A DNA stretch of 64,000 nucleotides from Olsenella sp. SW781 (GTDB taxonomy: Bacteria > Actinomycetota > Coriobacteriia > Coriobacteriales > Atopobiaceae), in assembly GCF_012027725.1 (NCBI RefSeq), contig NZ_SJOU01000009.1, positions 37,556 through 101,555 on the forward strand. The letters run 5' to 3'. A program made the translations under genes and the position numbers. Of the stretch, positions 59,001 to 64,000 are shown in pieces (the stretch's first letter is position 1; every line of letters begins with the position of its first letter). Below the pieces are notes generated by a model. That model was not told the DNA's origin, searched no databases, and worked only from the letters and a program-made list of their open reading frames with translations.

Positions 59001-60059
59001 ATGAGAGTAGAGAAGGTGGCGACGGCACTCATCGTGGGCGCGCTCGCGCTCGGCGGCGTCGCCGGCTGCAACGCGACCTCGGGGGGCTCCGGATCTGATC
59101 CCGGCGCGGCCCCGGCCGCCGCGGCGTCCGAAAAGACGCTCGCCCAGCCCACGGACTTCACGTTCGACCCCGAGACGGGCGCGTTCTCCTTCACCGCAAA
59201 CGACGAGAACGCGGGCTACTACTACGTGCGCGTCTACGCGCTGCGCGACGGCAAGGAGGCCGGCGACGTCGTCTCGTCGTCCGACCGCATCGCGGGCAGC
59301 AGCACGGGCGAGAAGAGCGGGAAGGTCGACCTGTCGGCCCTTGGCTATGGCGACTACCACGTTGACCTCGTGACGTACCCCGCGGCGGGGACCGACTACG
59401 AGTCCCCCGAGAACGTCGTCCTGACCCTGCAGTCCGGGGTGGGCGGCAAGCTCGAGCGCCCGGAGATGCTCGCCATGGTGAGCGGCAACCAGGTGGAGCT
59501 CGTGCTCGACTGGTGGACGCTGTGCGACTACAACACGCTGCAGTACCTGCCCCAGGTCAAGTTCACGTTCTACTCCGACGAGGGTCTCACGCAGGTCGTT
59601 GACGAGCAGACGGTGGACACCTACGAGCTGCTCGGCGGGATGAAGAAGAACCCTCCCGGAACCGGCTACATCTGGGGCGAGGCGCGCGACGCCTCGGTGG
59701 TTCGCCTCCACAAGAGCAACGGCGAGCTCACGAGCTTCATGGGCGGGCCCGTTGACCCGTCGAAGGCCGCATGGGGCTACGTGAACGACATCTACCCGTT
59801 CACGCTGGAGCCCGGCACGTACTACGTGACCGCCCAGGCGATCTCGGCCTACGACTACGTCGCCGACTCCGACCCAAGCACGCCGATCGAGTTCACGCTC
59901 ACGGATGCCGAGCCCTCCTCGGAGTTCACCGAGGGCATGACGGAGCTCTACATCGACCCGAGCTTCGACGGCTCCTCCGTGACCGCGGCCCCCAATCAGC
60001 AGGAGGGGCGCGTGGACGCGCCGGCGCAGCAGACCACCTCGCGCTCGCTGGCCGAGTAG
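59001..60059 (+). CDS. Putative lipoprotein of unknown function
   Basis: 352 residues from ATG 59001 (AGGAGG upstream). Lipoprotein signal: basic start, hydrophobic stretch and a lipobox ending GGVAGC near residue 23. The mature part is beta-rich, with fibronectin-like strands (YYYVRVYALRDGKEAG, DYHVDLVTYP) and a second repeat of the type near the C-terminus (TYYVTAQAISAYDY). It may be a carbohydrate-binding or adhesion domain. It lies 34 bp after GH3 gene 4 on the same strand and is probably cotranscribed with it. Confidence 0.7.
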   Translation: MRVEKVATALIVGALALGGVAGCNATSGGSGSDPGAAPAAAASEKTLAQPTDFTFDPETGAFSFTANDENAGYYYVRVYALRDGKEAGDVVSSSDRIAGSSTGEKSGKVDLSALGYGDYHVDLVTYPAAGTDYESPENVVLTLQSGVGGKLERPEMLAMVSGNQVELVLDWWTLCDYNTLQYLPQVKFTFYSDEGLTQVVDEQTVDTYELLGGMKKNPPGTGYIWGEARDASVVRLHKSNGELTSFMGGPVDPSKAAWGYVNDIYPFTLEPGTYYVTAQAISAYDYVADSDPSTPIEFTLTDAEPSSEFTEGMTELYIDPSFDGSSVTAAPNQQEGRVDAPAQQTTSRSLAE

Positions 60060-60071
60060 CCATCGCGTGAA

Positions 60072-60142
60072 CGGGATGACCACATCCCGCCTGCGCTTGT
60101 TTCCTGGGGGCGAGACGGATGTCTGCGGCGTCCGTCTCGCCT
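60072..60142 (+). terminator. Two hairpins between lipoprotein and permease genes
   Basis: A 6-bp stem (60072-60077/60084-60089) and an 11-bp perfect stem (60109-60119/60132-60142). Neither is followed by a T run; they may terminate the lipoprotein transcript or act as a leader for the permease. No known purine riboswitch core is visible. Confidence 0.4.
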
Positions 60143-60177
60143 CACCGTTCGACGGCACGACAGAAAGGAACCCGTCA

Positions 60178-61872
60178 ATGGCATCACGGTCTGACGCGGG
60201 CGCTCGCTCGCCCCTCGACGCGTTCTTCCGCCTGCGCGAGAGGAGGGCGCGGGTGTCCGACGAGATAATCGCCGGTCTTGGCGTCTGCGCCCTCTCGGTG
60301 TGCGGGATGTTCGTCAACATGCAGCTCATTGTCCAGAGGCTCGTCTCCGGGCCCTATGCGGAGGCGACCCAGGCCCAGGTCGCGGCCAACGGCGAGGTCA
60401 TCGCCGCCACGTGGTTTGTGACGATGCTCGTCGCCTTTGCGGCGAGCCTGCTCATGGGCCTCGTCGCCCGTCTGCCCCTCGTCCAGACCACGAGCCTCGG
60501 GCTCTCGAGCGTGCTCATCTCGCTCATGGGGACGGCGACCGGGCTCACCTATGCCAACGTCCTTCTCCTGAGCTTCGTCGGCGCGCTCGTCTATGCCGTG
60601 CTCATGGGGGTGCCAGCGGTGAGGCGCGTCGTGCTCGCCGCGATTCCCGAGCCGGTCAGGCGCGCGCTTCCCGCCGCGGCGGGCCTGCTGATCTCCTTCG
60701 TCGCGCTGCAGCTCTCCGGCCTCGTGACGGTCGCGGGCTCCGAGGTCCCGGCCTACGGCACCGCGACGGTCCTCGAGTCCGCGCCCGACACGGCCGCCCT
60801 CCCCGCGATCGTGGGCTGGGGCAGCCTCGGCTTCGGGTCCGACAAGTACCACCCGCTGCTGCTCGTCACCGCCGTCGCGTGCGTCGTGGCGCTCGCGCTG
60901 TTCCCCGTGGCAAAGCGCCGCAGCCGCCATCCGTTCGGCCTGGTCCTTCTTGCGGGAACTGTCGTGTTTCTCGCCCTGTACCTCGGCCTCGTCTGCTATA
61001 GCGCGGGGACGGACCGCTTCTCCACGGACTCGCTCTGGGCGCGCCTGTGGATGGGCGGCGGCGAGGACGCCATGCAGTTCCACCTGCTGAGCGGTGCGGT
61101 CATGAGCAACCTCTCCATCGGCACGCTCTTCTCGCAGGGGGCCGACTTCAGCGCCTACGTCTCGGCCGGCGGCAACGTCGCCCTGCTCGTGCTGGGTTCC
61201 GTCGCCACGTACGTGGTCATGGCACTCTCCGACGCCCTCTCCACGATCGAGGCCGTCGCTGCAGCCGGCGCGTGCGAGCGCGACGGGGCGGATGCCGGTC
61301 GGGCGCTCGCGTGCAACGCGCTCGCCAACGTGGCCGCGCCGGTCCTCGGGGTCTCGCCGATCGCCATTGGCCAGGAGTCCGTTGCCGGCGTCGAGGATCG
61401 CGGCAGGACGGGCCTCACCGCGGTCGTTGCGGCCCTCGGCTACCTCGTGAACGCGTTCGTGTGGCTGGTCCCGTTTTTCATGGTCACGGTGACCTCCTAT
61501 GACGTCACGTTCAACATGGTGGGCCACTACGGCTTTGTGATGCAGCTGCTCGCGCAGTGCGGGTTTGCCGTCGCGGACGTCGTGATGGTGCTCGTCGGCG
61601 CCACCATGGCGGTCTCGGCCCTGGGTCAGGAGTGGAGGAAGTACAGCGTCGCCGCGGCCTTCGCGGCCACCGTCGGCGGCACGCTCTTCACCTCCAACAT
61701 CGCATTCGGCCTCGCGTGCGGGACCATCGCCTACGTGCTGGCAGAGGCCACGCGCCGCCGCGCCGCGGTCGAGCGCCTGGGCGAGGACCCGAGCGCCCTT
61801 CGCCGCATCGGCGTCCCCACGCTCGCGCTGTGCGCCCTGAGCGTCCTCATCCTAGCGTTCGCCCTCGTCTGA
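60178..61872 (+). CDS. NCS2-type nucleobase permease
   Basis: 564 residues with about twelve to fourteen membrane segments. It resembles the nucleobase-ascorbate/AzgA transporters: an early GLGVCALSVCGMFVNMQLIVQ, then LVQTTSLGLSSVLISLMGTATGL and the later ALSDALSTIEAVAAAGACERDGADAGRALACNALANVAAPVLGVSPIAIGQESV, which corresponds to the substrate-binding region of the family. It probably imports a purine or related base with protons. ATG 60178 follows AGAAAGGA. It stands before dnaX with its own likely transcript. Confidence 0.78.
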   Translation: MASRSDAGARSPLDAFFRLRERRARVSDEIIAGLGVCALSVCGMFVNMQLIVQRLVSGPYAEATQAQVAANGEVIAATWFVTMLVAFAASLLMGLVARLPLVQTTSLGLSSVLISLMGTATGLTYANVLLLSFVGALVYAVLMGVPAVRRVVLAAIPEPVRRALPAAAGLLISFVALQLSGLVTVAGSEVPAYGTATVLESAPDTAALPAIVGWGSLGFGSDKYHPLLLVTAVACVVALALFPVAKRRSRHPFGLVLLAGTVVFLALYLGLVCYSAGTDRFSTDSLWARLWMGGGEDAMQFHLLSGAVMSNLSIGTLFSQGADFSAYVSAGGNVALLVLGSVATYVVMALSDALSTIEAVAAAGACERDGADAGRALACNALANVAAPVLGVSPIAIGQESVAGVEDRGRTGLTAVVAALGYLVNAFVWLVPFFMVTVTSYDVTFNMVGHYGFVMQLLAQCGFAVADVVMVLVGATMAVSALGQEWRKYSVAAAFAATVGGTLFTSNIAFGLACGTIAYVLAEATRRRAAVERLGEDPSALRRIGVPTLALCALSVLILAFALV

Positions 61873-61945
61873 TAGGCGTGCCACCGGCGCCAGGCGCGGA
61901 GCGAGAAGAACCTGTGGGGCGCGGTCTGGCGTCCGGCGGCCCGGG

Positions 61946-61951
61946 TATACT
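61946..61951 (+). promoter_or_regulatory. Putative -10 box of dnaX
   Basis: TATACT 33 bp before the dnaX start, in a GC-rich background. A good -35 box is not seen. The 111-bp gap also has a degenerate half (GTGCCACCGGCGCCAGG, 61878-61894) of the REP-like element. Confidence 0.4.
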
Positions 61952-61983
61952 GGGAGGTCAGTATCCCGCCCATCGGAGGTCGC

Positions 61984-64000
61984 ATGGAATCGCTGTACAC
62001 CAAGTACCGTCCGCAGACGTTTGAGCAGGTCGTGGGCCAGAGCCATGTGGTCGAGACCCTCAAGCGCGCCGTGCTCGAGGGACGCACGAGCCACGCGTAC
62101 CTCTTCTGCGGCCCGCGCGGCACCGGCAAGACCACGATGGCGCGCATCCTCGCCAAGGCCCTCATGTGCGAGCGCGGCCCGGCTGCCCTGCCCGACGGCA
62201 CCTGCGAGCAGTGCCAGCTCATCGCGTCCGGCGAGCACCCGGACGTCATCGAGCTCGACGCCGCGTCCCGCACGGGCGTGGACAACGTCCGCGAGGAGAT
62301 CATCTCCCGCGTGAGTTACGCCCCCACGCGCGGCCGCTGCAAGGTCTACATCATCGACGAGGTCCACATGCTGACCACGGCGGCGTTCAACGCGCTGCTC
62401 AAGACGCTCGAGGAGCCCCCCGAGCACGTGGTCTTCATCATGTGCACCACTGACCCGCAGAAGATCCTGGCCACCATCCTCTCCCGCGTGCAGCGCTTTG
62501 ACTTCCACGCCATCGGCAACGAGGAAATGCAGGCGCACCTGGCCTACGTCTGCGGCCAGGAGGGCTTCACCTACGACGAGCGCGCGCTCGAGCTCATCGT
62601 GCGCCACGCGCACGGCGGCATGCGCGACGCGCTCACCACGCTCGAGCAGCTCTCCGTCTTCGGGGCGGGGGAGATAAGCCTTGCCGCCGCGTCCGACTTC
62701 CTGGGCGAGGTCTCGGGCTCCGTGCTGGGGCAGGTGTCCCGCGCGATGGCGCACCGAGACGTGGCGGCACTCTTCTCCGAGGTGGCGTCGCTCGCGGAGG
62801 CGGGGCGCGACCTCCTGCAGTTCACGCGCGAGCTCGCCGCGCACGTCCGCGACGTCTACGTGGTCTCGGTGGTGCCGAGCGCCGACGACGTGGTGAGCGC
62901 GCGGGGGGAGGAGCTGGACTCCCTTCGCGGCGAGGCCGCCGCGTTTGGCGCGCCCGACCGCCTCTCGCGGGTCCTGACCATCCTGGGCGAGGCGTCGAGC
63001 GAGATGCGCACCGCCCCCAACCAGCGCCTCGTTCTGGAGATCGCCTTCACGAGGATCGCCCGCCCGGACTCCGACCTCACGCTCGAGTCCCTGGCCGAGC
63101 GCGTGGCCGACCTCGAGCGCCAGGTGGCGATCCTCGCCGTCCCGGGCGCCCTGGCGAGCATGGCGCCGGCGGTCGAGAAGAACCTCGAGCAGCTGCCCGC
63201 CGTCCAGCTGGGCTCCGCCCCGCCTGCCGCCGGCACGGCGATCGAGCCTCAATCCCAGCCCCAGACGGAAGCCGTCTCGAGGCCGACCGCCGAGAGGAGC
63301 AGCGAGCCCGTGGCCACCCCGGCGCCCGAGCGGCCGACGACCTCCCGACCCGCGGAGTTGCCGACGCAGAGTGCCCCCTCGGGCTCCGCCGTCGCTCCCG
63401 CCGCGACTCGCGAAGCGAGCGAGCCGCGTAGTGGCGAGCGGGGAGCGGGCGGGAGCGACCCCGGCGCCCGAGGGGGCGGCCATACCAACGGCAACCTCCA
63501 GCGTCTCTGGAAGCAGGTCGTCGACCAGCTCGTGGCGCAGGTGCCGGCCAAGGGCTCGCTGCTCCTCTCGTCTACGGCGGTCTCCGACGACGGCGAGAAG
63601 CTCACGGTGTCGCTGCCGAAGGGGTCGCACTTCGCGGCGAGGATGCTCGAGCGTGCGGACGTCCGCGAGAGCGTGGAGCCGGTGATCTCCGCCGCATTCG
63701 GGCCGCGCCAGGTGGTGTATGTGGAGTCGAGCCTCGCCAACCAGGCGATCTCCCGCTCCGAGCGCCCGGCGCCCGCCCCGGCTCCGGCCCCGAGGCCCCA
63801 GCCGGCGCCACAGCCCGCTTCCCGGCCCGCTCCGGCGGCGCCCGCTCCCGCGCAGAGCGCCCCGGACCCCGCGCCCGCCTACCCCATGCCATGGGACGCC
63901 CCTACCCCGGCGCCGCAGCCCGCGGCCCAGGCAGCCCCCGCACCCCAGGAGCCCGCCGCGGAGCAGGTCCCCTACTCAGATGCCGACATCACCGTCTACG
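61984..64000 (+). CDS. dnaX: DNA polymerase III tau/gamma subunit, 5' part
   Basis: The frame is open to the window end (672 codons visible). Clamp-loader ATPase features: KYRPQTFEQVVGQSHVVETL, Walker A CGPRGTGKTT, the cysteine cluster around CEQCQ, Walker B VYIIDEVHML and the SRC-like TILSRVQRFDF. After about residue 370 the protein becomes Pro/Ala/Ser/Glu-rich. A palindromic insertion (63373-63477) lies in this linker, then a folded part (LQRLWKQVVDQLVAQVPAKGS) and another Pro/Ala-rich tail. RBS GGAGGT precedes ATG 61984. No slippery A-rich frameshift site of the E. coli type was seen. Confidence 0.95.
   Translation, partial: MESLYTKYRPQTFEQVVGQSHVVETLKRAVLEGRTSHAYLFCGPRGTGKTTMARILAKALMCERGPAALPDGTCEQCQLIASGEHPDVIELDAASRTGVDNVREEIISRVSYAPTRGRCKVYIIDEVHMLTTAAFNALLKTLEEPPEHVVFIMCTTDPQKILATILSRVQRFDFHAIGNEEMQAHLAYVCGQEGFTYDERALELIVRHAHGGMRDALTTLEQLSVFGAGEISLAAASDFLGEVSGSVLGQVSRAMAHRDVAALFSEVASLAEAGRDLLQFTRELAAHVRDVYVVSVVPSADDVVSARGEELDSLRGEAAAFGAPDRLSRVLTILGEASSEMRTAPNQRLVLEIAFTRIARPDSDLTLESLAERVADLERQVAILAVPGALASMAPAVEKNLEQLPAVQLGSAPPAAGTAIEPQSQPQTEAVSRPTAERSSEPVATPAPERPTTSRPAELPTQSAPSGSAVAPAATREASEPRSGERGAGGSDPGARGGGHTNGNLQRLWKQVVDQLVAQVPAKGSLLLSSTAVSDDGEKLTVSLPKGSHFAARMLERADVRESVEPVISAAFGPRQVVYVESSLANQAISRSERPAPAPAPAPRPQPAPQPASRPAPAAPAPAQSAPDPAPAYPMPWDAPTPAPQPAAQAAPAPQEPAAEQVPYSDADITVY
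63373..63477. repeat. In-frame palindromic insertion within dnaX
   Basis: Nested inverted repeat: outer perfect 12-bp arms (63373-63384/63466-63477), next perfect 12-bp arms (63391-63402/63448-63459) and an inner CTCGC/GCGAG stem (63407-63411/63415-63419). The element is 105 bp, so it keeps the reading frame, and codes for a Ser/Gly/Ala/Arg-rich segment in the linker. Confidence 0.7.

Noticed and set aside
1..64000. tRNA, rRNA or tmRNA genes
   Set aside because: No clover-leaf with GGTTCRANTCC-type T arm or rRNA-like conserved block was noticed on either strand; a covariance-model scan would settle this.

Overview
The window reads as a high-GC Gram-positive actinobacterial chromosome, most likely a Coriobacteriia member (Olsenella/Atopobium-like). 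The basis is GC-rich coding with strong Shine-Dalgarno sites, LytR-CpsA-Psr (LCP) proteins, a class B sortase, Wzz/BY-kinase/PHP-phosphatase capsule control, LytTR regulators with GHKL kinases, and family 3 glycosidases with reversed domain order. Assignment comes from reading the sequence only; no database search was run.

Region 1 (1-19.8 kb) is a Wzx/Wzy-type capsule locus on the + strand. After the end of an LCP ligase come Wzz, a tyrosine kinase and its PHP-type phosphatase. A hairpin-rich leader follows, then a NusG/LoaP-type antiterminator, the initiating sugar-phosphate transferase and a WecG/TagA glycosyltransferase. CapE-CapF-CapG make UDP-N-acetyl-L-fucosamine. The variable core (acetyltransferase, glycosyltransferases, Wzy, Wzx, a sugar-nucleotide epimerase and UDP-glucose dehydrogenase) is partly AT-rich. 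It lies between two apparently identical 1188-bp direct copies of capG, 11,031 bp apart. A strong intrinsic terminator closes the locus.

Region 2 (20-25.3 kb) is a small accessory island: a Fic protein and an AlbA_2/ATPase regulator, each preceded by a long palindrome, plus gene fragments and a frameshifted DUF6429/pRiA4b-like gene. Three related 64-bp terminal-inverted-repeat elements are interspersed.

Region 3 (25.3-43 kb) holds a signal-peptide surface protein, class B sortase and second LCP protein; a PP2C-like phosphatase and an aldo/keto reductase; a FUSC-family membrane protein; an MgtE-like protein coupled to an Nramp transporter; the first GH3 enzyme; and a pair of bacterial PH-domain membrane proteins.

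Region 4 (41.4-60 kb) is the most unusual part: three successive modules, each a GHKL histidine kinase plus LytTR response regulator transcribed away from a very large, membrane-tethered, domain-permuted GH3 enzyme. A second Fic gene with a three-site operator lies between modules 1 and 2. Nested perfect palindromes with 28-65 bp arms (REP-like) sit at gene ends throughout. The window ends with a lipoprotein, an NCS2-type permease and the 5' part of dnaX, which carries an in-frame palindromic insertion. An 11-mer, GCGAGAAGRAC, recurs 22 times by manual count in both orientations and in different reading frames, suggesting a genome-wide DNA signal.
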